From the NCBI GenBank assembly GCA_036275365.1, contig DASUDX010000055.1:1-20550 (forward strand): 20,550 nt of DNA. The letters run 5' to 3'. Position 1 is the stretch's first letter; every line of letters starts with the position of its first letter. Below the pieces are notes generated by a model. The model did no database searches. It saw nothing but the letters and a program-made list of their open reading frames with translations, and had not been told where the DNA came from. Source of the stretch: DASUDX01 sp036275365. Its GTDB lineage: Bacteria; Pseudomonadota; Gammaproteobacteria; Nevskiales; Nevskiaceae. Of the stretch, positions 7,663 through 14,435 are shown in pieces. A program made the position numbers and the translations under genes.

Positions 7663-8439
7663 TCAGAGCCCTCCGCAGCCGATCAGGCCGCCATCCACGG
7701 TCAGGGTGGTGCCGGTGACATAGCTGGAGGCCGGCGAGACCAGGAACAGGATCGCCGGGGCGATCTCCTCGGGCTGGGCCATGCGCGCCAGCGGAATCTG
7801 CGGCAGGACCTGCTTGAGCACCGCCTCGTTCTTGGTCAGCGCCGAGGCGAACTTGGTGTCGGTGAGCCCGGGCAGCACGGCGTTGCAGCGCACCTTCCAG
7901 GGCGCGCACTCCTTGGCGAAGGACTGGGTGAGGTTGATCACCGCCGCCTTGGAGATCGAGTAAATGCCCTGGAACATCCCCGGCTTGACCCCGTTGATGC
8001 TGGCGATGTTGACGATGGCCCCGCCGCCCTGGGCCTTCATCACCTTGGCGCACAGCGCGGCCAGCTCGAAGTAGCCCTTGATGTTCACCTGCAGGGTCTT
8101 GTCGACCATGCCCATGTCGGTATCGGCGATGTGGCCGAAGTAGGGATTGGTGGCGGCGTTGTTGACCAGGATGTCGATGCGCCCGAGACCGGCCATCACC
8201 GTCTCGACCAGGTGCTTGAGCGCCGCCGAGTCACCCTGGTGGGCGGCGATCGCCGTGGCCTTGCCGCCGCTGGCGACGATCGAGGCGGCGACGCTGTCCA
8301 GATCGGCCTGCTTGCGGCTGGAGATGACCACATGGGCGCCGTGGGCGGCGAGCAGGCGGGCGGTGGCCTCGCCGATGCCGCGCGAGGCCCCGGTGATGAG
8401 GGCCACACGGCCGGACAGATCAAACAGGGCGTTGCTCAC
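7663..8439 (-). CDS. Short-chain dehydrogenase/reductase (SDR), DHRS4-like
   Basis: A classical NAD(P)-dependent SDR of 258 residues. Motifs are complete: cofactor loop TGASRGIG (16-23), NNAA (93-96), Asn119 in VNIKGYF, Ser147 in NIASING, and Tyr160/Lys164 in YSISKAA. Arg42 after the second strand (SSRK) favours NADPH. The pattern resembles bacterial SDRs annotated as DHRS4-like or as 3-oxoacyl reductases; the substrate is open. The start is GTG at 8439, supported by GGAG (complement of 8447-8450) 7 nt upstream. The gene ends one base before the alpha/beta hydrolase start, so the two form an operon. A gap of 67 nt with a possible hairpin separates it from the upstream Ig-like-domain gene. Confidence 0.93.
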   Translation of the reverse strand: MSNALFDLSGRVALITGASRGIGEATARLLAAHGAHVVISSRKQADLDSVAASIVASGGKATAIAAHQGDSAALKHLVETVMAGLGRIDILVNNAATNPYFGHIADTDMGMVDKTLQVNIKGYFELAALCAKVMKAQGGGAIVNIASINGVKPGMFQGIYSISKAAVINLTQSFAKECAPWKVRCNAVLPGLTDTKFASALTKNEAVLKQVLPQIPLARMAQPEEIAPAILFLVSPASSYVTGTTLTVDGGLIGCGGL

Positions 8440-8476
8440 GGGCAGGCTCCGGGATCAGGCAGAAGAGAGGGGAAGG

Positions 8477-8492
8477 GCCGGCCTTGGCCGGC
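8477..8492 (-). terminator. Weak hairpin with pyrimidine tail in the 8440-8506 gap
   Basis: GCCGGC at 8477-8482 pairs with GCCGGC at 8487-8492 around a CTTG loop. On the minus strand it is followed by a C/T-only run (complement of 8461-8476) after the stop codon of the Ig-like-domain gene. It could terminate or attenuate transcription into the dehydrogenase-hydrolase pair. Confidence 0.35.
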
Positions 8493-8506
8493 GGCGGCCG
8501 CAGCCG

Positions 8507-9367
8507 CTACTGCACGTAGACGGGGCCGTGCAGATCCTGGCCGAGCGCCTTGCCGCGGGCATCGGCGAGCGCCTGGCCGACCACCAGGGTGTAACGGCCG
8601 CGGTTGCTGACCTTGAACACCAGCATGCGCGGATTGCTGCCGATCTCCCAGCGACCCTTGACCGGCTTGCCACGGCTGTCGAGCACCTTGACCGCGGCGT
8701 CGGCGCTGCTGGCGTCCTGGAAGCCGCCATCGAACAGCAGCACGATGGCGCGGGCGAAGGCGGCCTGCCCGGCATAGACCAGGTTCAGGCGACCGGCGAC
8801 CGGCTGCGGCCACCAGCTGGAGAGGGCATCGGCGCGCGGCTCGGCCTTCTTCACCACCGTCTTGGGCGCGCTGGCGGTGGAGGACGGGCGGCTCGCCGCG
8901 GTCGAGGGGGCCGGGCGGGCCGGCTCGGCCGCCGGGGCCGGCGGCGGGGGAGGGACCTCGCTCTGGGCCAGGGCCTCGGCCACCGGATCCGGCTCGGCGC
9001 TGGCAACCGGCGCCCCGGCGGTGTCGCCCTCGACGGCGGCACCGTCGTCGGTGCTGCCGGCATCGAGGCCGTCCGCACCGCCCGTCTCGCTGTCGCTGGC
9101 CTCCTCGGTCAACCCCTCCTCGGCGGCGTCGGCGGCGGCCTGGGCCTGCAGCTCGAGGGCGTCCATGTCAATGCCGGCGTCCTCGATCAGGATCGAGGTG
9201 TCGGCCGGGGTTTCCACCAGCGGCGCGGCGAACACCTGATCGGCCGGCGGCCCGCCGGGCAGCACCGGGCGGACCTTGATATGGGGGTCGACCGCGTTCA
9301 GGCCGAAGAAGGTGCCGACCCCGGCGGCCAGCGACACGGCCATGATCACGATTGTTTTGGTTTCCAT
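8507..9367 (-). CDS. Membrane-anchored protein with acidic Pro/Ala linker and Ig-like C-terminal domain
   Basis: I do not recognise a named gene. The 286-residue product has a short cytoplasmic start, one membrane segment (about residues 5-24) and a long low-complexity stretch (about 40-185). That stretch is first acidic and Ala-rich, then Pro-rich with a run of five prolines, then Lys/Arg-containing. A compact beta-rich C-terminal domain follows (about 188-286). This domain, with KVLDSRGKPVKGRWEIG and RYTLVVGQALADARGKALG, resembles the SbsA Ig-like (Big_5) pattern of a strand, a 'G.PV.G' turn and an ADA.GK.L ending. Likely topology places the linker and domain in the periplasm, with the linker acting as a spacer. 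The start is supported by GGAG (complement of 9377-9380) and a good sigma70-type promoter upstream. Function unknown. Confidence 0.75.
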   Translation of the reverse strand: METKTIVIMAVSLAAGVGTFFGLNAVDPHIKVRPVLPGGPPADQVFAAPLVETPADTSILIEDAGIDMDALELQAQAAADAAEEGLTEEASDSETGGADGLDAGSTDDGAAVEGDTAGAPVASAEPDPVAEALAQSEVPPPPPAPAAEPARPAPSTAASRPSSTASAPKTVVKKAEPRADALSSWWPQPVAGRLNLVYAGQAAFARAIVLLFDGGFQDASSADAAVKVLDSRGKPVKGRWEIGSNPRMLVFKVSNRGRYTLVVGQALADARGKALGQDLHGPVYVQ

Positions 9368-9441
9368 CGACTACGTCTCCGCCTCGTCGTCTCGTTGTAG
9401 GAATGATTCTGACCCGGCTGGCGGGCCTCGAAACCGCAGGC

Positions 9442-9470
9442 ACTATCGGGTAGGCGCCGATGGCCGTCAA
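9442..9470 (-). promoter_or_regulatory. Sigma70-type promoter for the Ig-like-domain gene
   Basis: Read on the minus strand: a -35 element TTGACG (complement of 9465-9470), exactly 17 nt, then a -10 element GATAGT (complement of 9442-9447). It lies 75 nt before the ATG at 9367. This is the best-formed promoter I see in the window. Confidence 0.55.
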
Positions 9471-9491
9471 TCACGGTGCGGCGCGCCTCGC

Positions 9492-9509
9492 CGACAGGCT
9501 GGCCTGTCG
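9492..9509. other. Inverted repeat in the divergent intergenic region 9368-9581
   Basis: CGACAGG at 9492-9498 and CCTGTCG at 9503-9509 are perfect inverted repeats around a CTGG spacer, between the divergent Ig-like-domain gene and FabG4-type gene. It lies upstream of both starts and could be an operator or only a hairpin. No regulator gene is adjacent. Confidence 0.3.
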
Positions 9510-9581
9510 CCGGGGTCGCTGCGGCGGAGGCAGGGGCAGGGCGATACTGCCGGCCGTTTCGGCTGCCCTCTTCCAGGACCC

Positions 9582-10985
9582 ATGTCTGACCGTTATCTCG
9601 AGTTCTCCCACTCCGCCTTCGGCAAGCAGCTGGCCAGCCTGCTCGGGCTGCCGCAGCCGCCGCGTCTGCGCCGTGCGCGCGAGGGCTATGGGGAGCAGCC
9701 CCTGGCGGGTCGCCGGTTGCTGGTCGGCGGCGATCGCGAGGCCACCGCCAGCCGTGCCCTGCTCGATGCGCTCGCCGGGGCCGGCGCCGAGCTGCACATC
9801 GTGCCGGAGCACTCCGGCCTCGCTCCGCTCAAGCAGGCCGCCGCCGCGGCCGGGCTCGGCCTCAAGGGCGAGCCGGCGGAAGGGGGCTTCAAGCCGGATT
9901 GCCTGGTGTTCGATGCCACCGGGGTGGCCGATGCCGGCGCGCTGCGCGCGGTCTACGACTTCTTCCAGCCGCGCGTCGGGAAGCTGGCGCCCAACGGCCG
10001 GGTGCTGCTGATCGGCCGCGCCCCGTCGACGAGCGCCACGCCCGAAGCCTGGGCCGCGGCCAGCGCCCTGCGCGGCTTCGTGCGCTCGCTGGGCAAGGAG
10101 GTGGGTCCCAAGGGCTCCACCGCCAATCTGATCGAGCTCGAGGGCGAGCCCGGCGCCGGCCTGCACGGCGCGCTGCGCTTCTTCCTCAGCGAGCACTCGG
10201 CCTTCGTCTGCGGGCAGGTGCTGACCCTCGGCGAGGCCGAGCGCCGCGGCAGCTGGACCCGTCCGCTGGAAGGCCGCCGCGCCCTGGTCACCGGGGCGGC
10301 GCGCGGCATCGGCGCGGCGATCGCCCAGACCCTGGCCCGCGAGGGCGCCCAGGTGATCGGCATGGACCGGCCGCAGGAAGAAGGCGCGCTCGGCGAGACC
10401 ATGAGCCGTCTTGGCGGGCAGGGCCTGGCCCTGGATGTCACCGATCCGCGCGCCGGCGAGCGCCTGCTGGCGGAGATCGGCGCTCTGGATGTGGTGGTCC
10501 ACAATGCCGGCGTCACCCGCGACAAGATGCTGCGCAACATGGCCCCGCACCTCTGGGACCAGGTGCTGGAGATCAACCTCGGTGCGATCCTTCGCATCAA
10601 CCGCGAGCTGCTGGCCGGCAAGGGCCTCAACCCGGGCGCCCGCATCGTCTGCATCTCCTCAATCGGCGGCATCGCCGGCAACGCCGGGCAGACCAACTAC
10701 GGCGCCACCAAGGCCGGGGTGATCGGCTATGTGGAGGCGATGGCGCCGCTGCTGGCGCGCCAGGGCGGGGCGATCAACGCGGTGGCACCGGGCTTCATCG
10801 AAACCCAGATGACCGCGCAGATGCCGATGGGGCCGCGCGAGGTCGGGCGGCGGCTCAATGCGCTGTCGCAGGGCGGGCTGCCGATCGACATCGCCGAGGC
10901 GGTGACCTTCCTCGCCAGCCCGCTGGCGGCGGGCGTCAACGGGCGCACGCTGCGGGTCTGCGGACAGAACTTCGTCGGCGCCTGA
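9582..10985 (+). CDS. FabG4-type high-molecular-weight 3-oxoacyl-ACP/CoA reductase
   Basis: A 467-residue, two-domain SDR that reduces 3-ketoacyl thioesters. The N-terminal half (about 1-225) is a degenerate Rossmann/flavodoxin-like domain without a glycine-rich loop. The C-terminal half (about 229-467) is a complete FabG domain: TGAARGIG (237-244), NAGVT (308-312), Asn332, Ser360 in ISSIGG, and Tyr373/Lys377 in YGATKAG. This is about twice the length of ordinary FabG and matches the FabG4 group described in mycobacteria. In many proteobacteria this type sits beside a thiolase and a MaoC-like hydratase; neither is present here. The ATG at 9582 was chosen over the far-upstream in-frame ATG at 9276 because the latter lies antisense inside the divergent gene. 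AGGA at 9575-9578 is a weak ribosome binding site. Confidence 0.9.
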   Translation: MSDRYLEFSHSAFGKQLASLLGLPQPPRLRRAREGYGEQPLAGRRLLVGGDREATASRALLDALAGAGAELHIVPEHSGLAPLKQAAAAAGLGLKGEPAEGGFKPDCLVFDATGVADAGALRAVYDFFQPRVGKLAPNGRVLLIGRAPSTSATPEAWAAASALRGFVRSLGKEVGPKGSTANLIELEGEPGAGLHGALRFFLSEHSAFVCGQVLTLGEAERRGSWTRPLEGRRALVTGAARGIGAAIAQTLAREGAQVIGMDRPQEEGALGETMSRLGGQGLALDVTDPRAGERLLAEIGALDVVVHNAGVTRDKMLRNMAPHLWDQVLEINLGAILRINRELLAGKGLNPGARIVCISSIGGIAGNAGQTNYGATKAGVIGYVEAMAPLLARQGGAINAVAPGFIETQMTAQMPMGPREVGRRLNALSQGGLPIDIAEAVTFLASPLAAGVNGRTLRVCGQNFVGA

Positions 10986-11000
10986 CACGAAACCGTCACC

Positions 11001-11020
11001 GGCGGTGCTTCGACACCGCC
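11001..11020 (+). terminator. Hairpin after the FabG4-type gene
   Basis: GGCGGTG (11001-11007) pairs with CACCGCC (11014-11020) around a CTTCGA loop, 15 nt after the stop codon. There is no T-tract. A second small hairpin, CCGCCA-GTGG-TGGCGG at 11068-11083, lies in the leader region of the next gene. Confidence 0.4.
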
Positions 11021-11098
11021 TGATCCGCCTGCAACCGGAAGCGGGTCTGCGGGGTAGCTCCGGGTAGCCGCCAGTGGTGGCGGTCGATCCCCTGAACC

Positions 11099-11104
11099 AA
11101 GGAG
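11099..11104 (+). promoter_or_regulatory. Strong ribosome binding site of the fasciclin gene
   Basis: AAGGAG lies 7 nt before the ATG at 11112. It is one of the two strongest Shine-Dalgarno sequences in the window and fixes the start codon. Confidence 0.75.
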
Positions 11105-11111
11105 CTTTCCC

Positions 11112-11693
11112 ATGCGCACGCTTTCCCTGTCTGCGACGCTCGTCTCCGCCCTGCTGCTCAGCGCCCCGGCCCTGGCCGGCCATCACGAGAAGATGGCCGC
11201 GCCCGGCGCCAATCCGATGGTGGGCAAGGCGGCGATGCTGCCGACCCAGACCATCGTCGCCAATGCCGCCAACTCGCCCGTGCACACCACCCTGGTGGCC
11301 GCGGTGAAGGCCGCCGGGCTGGTCGAGACCCTGCAGGGCCCGGGGCCGTTCACGGTGTTCGCGCCGGTCAACGACGCCTTCGAGAATCTGCCGGCCGGCA
11401 CCGTCGACACCCTGCTCAAGCCGGAGAACAAGGCCACCCTCACCGGCGTGCTCACCTACCATGTCGTCGCCGGCAAGCTGGATGCCGCGGCGGTCAAGGC
11501 CGCCATCGCCAAGGGCGGCGGCAAGGCGGTGGTCAAGACGGTGGCGGGTGGCTCGCTCACGCTCAGCCTCAACGGCCCCGCCAATGTGGTGGTGACCGAT
11601 GAGAAGGGCGGGGTGGCCAACATCGTCACCTACGATGTGAATCAGTCCAACGGCGTGATTCATGTCATCGACGCGGTGCTGCTGCCCAAGTAA
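11112..11693 (+). CDS. Secreted fasciclin (FAS1) domain protein
   Basis: The 193-residue product has a signal peptide (hydrophobic core about 7-20, cleavage near ALA at 20-22), a short His/Pro-containing spacer, and one FAS1 domain (about 45-193). The H1 motif is FTVFAPVNDAF (80-90), the YH motif is LTYHVVAGKL (114-123), and the domain ends with the H2-like NGVIHVIDAVLLP. Family knowledge: FAS1 proteins are extracytoplasmic and mediate adhesion or bind partner proteins in the envelope; single-domain bacterial forms are common and mostly uncharacterised. No membrane anchor or lipobox is present, so it is predicted to be soluble in the periplasm or exported. It appears monocistronic, between hairpins at 11001-11020 and 11714-11739. 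The strong ribosome binding site suggests an abundant product. Confidence 0.93.
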   Translation: MRTLSLSATLVSALLLSAPALAGHHEKMAAPGANPMVGKAAMLPTQTIVANAANSPVHTTLVAAVKAAGLVETLQGPGPFTVFAPVNDAFENLPAGTVDTLLKPENKATLTGVLTYHVVAGKLDAAAVKAAIAKGGGKAVVKTVAGGSLTLSLNGPANVVVTDEKGGVANIVTYDVNQSNGVIHVIDAVLLPK

Positions 11694-11713
11694 GCGTCGC
11701 TGCGCCACACCGG

Positions 11714-11739
11714 CGGACCCGTGCCTCGGCACGGGTCCG
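11714..11739 (+). terminator. Strong hairpin after the fasciclin gene
   Basis: An 11-bp perfect stem (11714-11724 with 11729-11739) closes a CTCG tetraloop, 20 nt after the stop codon. No T-tract follows. The position between a monocistronic gene and the start of ribA supports a terminator role. Confidence 0.6.
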
Positions 11740-11781
11740 TCACCGCGGCTGAACCGGCGGATGGCCGCGCAGGCGAAGGGC

Positions 11782-11787
11782 TACACT
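11782..11787 (+). promoter_or_regulatory. Possible -10 box abutting the ribA start
   Basis: TACACT (4 of 6 consensus matches) ends 7 nt before the ribA ATG. If used, transcription would begin at or next to the A of the ATG, giving a leaderless mRNA. No -35 element is convincing, and no Shine-Dalgarno sequence is seen. Confidence 0.3.
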
Positions 11788-11794
11788 GGCGCGG

Positions 11795-12388
11795 ATGAAC
11801 ACCCTGCTCAAGCTGGCCGAGGCCAGCCTGCCCACCCCGTTTGCCGAGTTTCGCGTCACCCTCTTTCAGGCCGAGGACGGCAAGGAGCATCTGGTGCTGG
11901 CGCTGGGCGAGCTGGGCGCTGATCCGCCGCCGCTGATCCGCCTGCACTCCGAATGCCTGACCGGCGATGCGCTGTTCTCGCTGCGTTGTGACTGCGGCTT
12001 CCAGCTGCGTGCCGCCCTGCAGGCGATCGCCGAGGCCGGCCGGGGCGCCGTGCTCTACCTGCGCCAGGAAGGCCGGGGCATCGGGCTCGGCAACAAGCTG
12101 CGCGCCTACGCCCTGCAGGACGGCGGGGCGGACACCGTCGAGGCCAATCACCAGCTGGGCTTTCCGGCCGATGCCCGTGACTTCGGGCTGGCGGTGGCGA
12201 TGCTGCGCGCGCTCGGTCTGTCGCGCATCCGCCTGATGACCAACAACCCGCGCAAGCTGCGGGCGCTGACCGAGAACGGGATCGAGGTGGTCGAGCGGGT
12301 CGCCCTGGAGAGCGGGCGCAATCCGCACAACGAGGCCTATCTCAAGGCCAAGGCCGAGAAGCTGGGTCACTGGCTGACCCTGCCCTGA
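11795..12388 (+). CDS. ribA: GTP cyclohydrolase II RibA
   Basis: Converts GTP to 2,5-diamino-6-ribosylamino-4-pyrimidinone phosphate, formate and pyrophosphate, the first step of riboflavin synthesis. The 197-residue product is a stand-alone RibA of standard length, not fused to RibB. Zinc ligands Cys54, Cys65 and Cys67 are in HSECLTGDALFSLRCDCG. The QEGRGIGL block is at 91-98. Tyr105, Asp126 and Arg128 fall at the same numbers as the active-site residues I recall for the E. coli enzyme. NNPRK at 150-154 completes the GTP site. The gene is followed after 10 nt by the UbiB-like kinase gene, so the two are probably co-transcribed. Confidence 0.96.
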   Translation: MNTLLKLAEASLPTPFAEFRVTLFQAEDGKEHLVLALGELGADPPPLIRLHSECLTGDALFSLRCDCGFQLRAALQAIAEAGRGAVLYLRQEGRGIGLGNKLRAYALQDGGADTVEANHQLGFPADARDFGLAVAMLRALGLSRIRLMTNNPRKLRALTENGIEVVERVALESGRNPHNEAYLKAKAEKLGHWLTLP

Positions 12389-12398
12389 GCGCGCCGGC

Positions 12399-14414
12399 AT
12401 GGTCATGCCCGAGCCGCCGACGCCTCCGCCCCCGCCGCGCCCGGTCGGGCTGCTGCGCGAACTGGGCGCGGTCACCGTGTCCACCTACCGGCTCACCCAG
12501 GGTTTTCTGCCGCTGCTCAAGCTGCTCGGCACCGAGGCCGATGTCACCCGCGAGGATCTCTCGCGGGTCATCGATGCCGCGTTCGAAGGGCTTTACCGCC
12601 ATCCGCTGACCCGCGGCACCCGCCGCCTCACCGAGGCGCTGCGGGCCCGCCAGCTGATTCCCAACGAGCAGTCCACCGAGGAGCTGATCCGCTTCCTGGT
12701 CGAGCAGGTGGTCAGCCGCAGCCCGGTGCCGGTGCCCGAGGCGCTGATCCAGGAGTTCTGGACCTTCTTCGGCGAGCTGTTCGCCAGCGACGAGCTCAAG
12801 GGCCTGGGCGAGCTGACCCTCGACATGGCCCGTCTGGTGCTGCGCACCTACGAGCCGCAGTTCGTCGAGGTGATCAACCTGCTCAAGGCCGGCCGCCGCT
12901 TCAACGAGTGGCAGCTCAAGGAGCTGATGCGCCGCGCCAGCACCGTGCGCGAGGACACCGCCATCGTGCGCCGGCAGATCAAGGCGCTGCGCCACATCCG
13001 GCCGTTCTTCCAGACCGATCCGCGCGACTTCCGCGCCCAGGCCCAGATCGTCGCCCAGATGGTCCGCGAGTTCGGGCCGTTCTTCGTGAAGATGGCCCAG
13101 GTGGCGGCGGCCAATGCCGACTTCCTGCCGGAAGAGATCGCCCGCGAGCTGGCGGTCTTCCACGAGGATGTGCCGCCGATGAGCGCCGAGGAGGTGGAGG
13201 CGGCGTTCCTCGAGTGCTATGGCCGTCTGCCGCACCAGCTCTACATGGATTTCGACGCCAGCCGGCCGGTCAAGTCGGGCTCCATCGGCAGCGTCTACTT
13301 CGCCAAGAAGCCCTTCATCGAGAACGGCCTGGAAGTGCTGCGCCCGGTGGTGATCAAGGTCGGCCGTCACCACATCGATCGCGAGTTCGCCATCGGCAAG
13401 CTGGTGCTGGGCCTGGCCATCATGTCCTCGCAGTATTGGGCGCCGCATTCCAAGCTCACGCCCTTTCTGCGCGCCATGCAGGAGCAGGTCGACGAGTTCG
13501 TCGCCGGCTTCGTCGAGGAACTGGACTTCGAATCGGAGGCGCGCAACCACCTGCGGTTCTACGAGCGCGCCCAGCGCACCCGCATGTGGCAGGTGCCGCG
13601 CCTGTACGGCTATTCGCGGCGCATCCTGGAGATGGAGTACCTCTCCGACGCCTCCAGCCTGACCCGGGCGCTGGCCCGCCTGCCGCGCCGCGAGCGTCGC
13701 GCCTTCCAGTTCCGCATCGCCGAGCGGCTGCTCTACACGGTGCTCCACCACCTGTTCGTCTACCGCGAGATCCACGGCGATCTGCACCCGGGCAATGTGA
13801 TGATCGGCTCGGACGGCCGCCTGCATCTGATCGACTGGGGCAATGTGGTCTCGCTCGATGGCAAGTGGAACGCGGTGTGGGATTACCTCGCCGCCGCGGT
13901 GCTGGCCGACACCACCCTGCTGACCGACTCGCTGATCCGCATGAGCACCCAGCCGGAGGCCGATGCGGCGCGCCGCGCCGAGATCCGCGCCGCGCTCGAC
14001 GAGACCCTGCAGAAGAAAGGGGTGACCCCGCTGACCCGGCGCAACTTCATCAGCGAGCTCAAGCGTGGCGGCACCGAAGGGCTGCACCGCCGCGGCCAGG
14101 CGGTGCTGCATCTGATGAGCAATACCCAGAGCACCGGCCTGGTGCTGCGGCGCGACTACCTGCACCTCTCGCGTGCCCTGTTCGCCGCCGCCGGCAGCTT
14201 CGGGTCGATCTACGAGGGCACGCCGCGGCGGCTGCTGCTGCGCGATCTGGCGCTGTCGCTGCTGCGGCTGCCGATCCAGATCAGCCGCGACCAGCTGGCC
14301 CAGCGCCTGGGGATCGGCCGCGAACGCCTGCTGACCCCGCTGCCCCCGCCACCCAGGCCCATCGTGCGTCCGCCGCCGGCGACCGCCTCGATGAGCGCCC
14401 CCCCGGTTTCCTGA
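12399..14414 (+). CDS. Divergent ABC1/AarF (UbiB-like) atypical kinase
   Basis: The 671-residue protein has Pro-rich ends (residues 4-14 and about 647-669) and an N-terminal helical region of about 200 residues, then the ABC1 fold. Family landmarks: KMAQ at 231-234 where KxGQ is normal; SGSIGSVY (293-300) where the Ala-rich AAAS loop is normal; VIK lysine Lys320; EELDFESEARN (373-383), the usual ExD motif; HGDLHPGN (459-466) for the catalytic loop; and DWG (479-481) in place of DFG. All residues needed for nucleotide and metal binding (K320, E374/D376, D461, N466, D479) are present, so ATP use is plausible. The two C-terminal membrane helices of UbiB are not evident. UbiB supports ubiquinone synthesis and lipid handling, but this protein is too divergent to assign that role. 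It lies 10 nt after ribA and 21 nt before pyrD. Confidence 0.85.
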   Translation: MVMPEPPTPPPPPRPVGLLRELGAVTVSTYRLTQGFLPLLKLLGTEADVTREDLSRVIDAAFEGLYRHPLTRGTRRLTEALRARQLIPNEQSTEELIRFLVEQVVSRSPVPVPEALIQEFWTFFGELFASDELKGLGELTLDMARLVLRTYEPQFVEVINLLKAGRRFNEWQLKELMRRASTVREDTAIVRRQIKALRHIRPFFQTDPRDFRAQAQIVAQMVREFGPFFVKMAQVAAANADFLPEEIARELAVFHEDVPPMSAEEVEAAFLECYGRLPHQLYMDFDASRPVKSGSIGSVYFAKKPFIENGLEVLRPVVIKVGRHHIDREFAIGKLVLGLAIMSSQYWAPHSKLTPFLRAMQEQVDEFVAGFVEELDFESEARNHLRFYERAQRTRMWQVPRLYGYSRRILEMEYLSDASSLTRALARLPRRERRAFQFRIAERLLYTVLHHLFVYREIHGDLHPGNVMIGSDGRLHLIDWGNVVSLDGKWNAVWDYLAAAVLADTTLLTDSLIRMSTQPEADAARRAEIRAALDETLQKKGVTPLTRRNFISELKRGGTEGLHRRGQAVLHLMSNTQSTGLVLRRDYLHLSRALFAAAGSFGSIYEGTPRRLLLRDLALSLLRLPIQISRDQLAQRLGIGRERLLTPLPPPPRPIVRPPPATASMSAPPVS

Positions 14415-14435
14415 TCCCGCTGCCTCGCCCGCCCG

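Noticed and set aside
6882..7718. A 278-residue plus-strand frame opposite the hydrolase
   Set aside because: It is antisense to a complete alpha/beta hydrolase with an intact triad and has no recognisable domain.
8147..9400. A 417-residue plus-strand frame opposite the SDR and Ig-like-domain genes
   Set aside because: It crosses two minus-strand genes and their gap, has Gly/Arg-rich shadow composition, and lacks a ribosome binding site.
9276..9581. Extended start of the FabG4-type gene
   Set aside because: The extension is antisense to the start of the divergent gene and overlaps its promoter. The ATG at 9582 gives the normal length for the family.
11068..11083. A small hairpin CCGCCA-GTGG-TGGCGG in front of the fasciclin gene as a possible riboswitch
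   Set aside because: A single 6-bp stem in GC-rich DNA is too little to support a riboswitch or operator claim.
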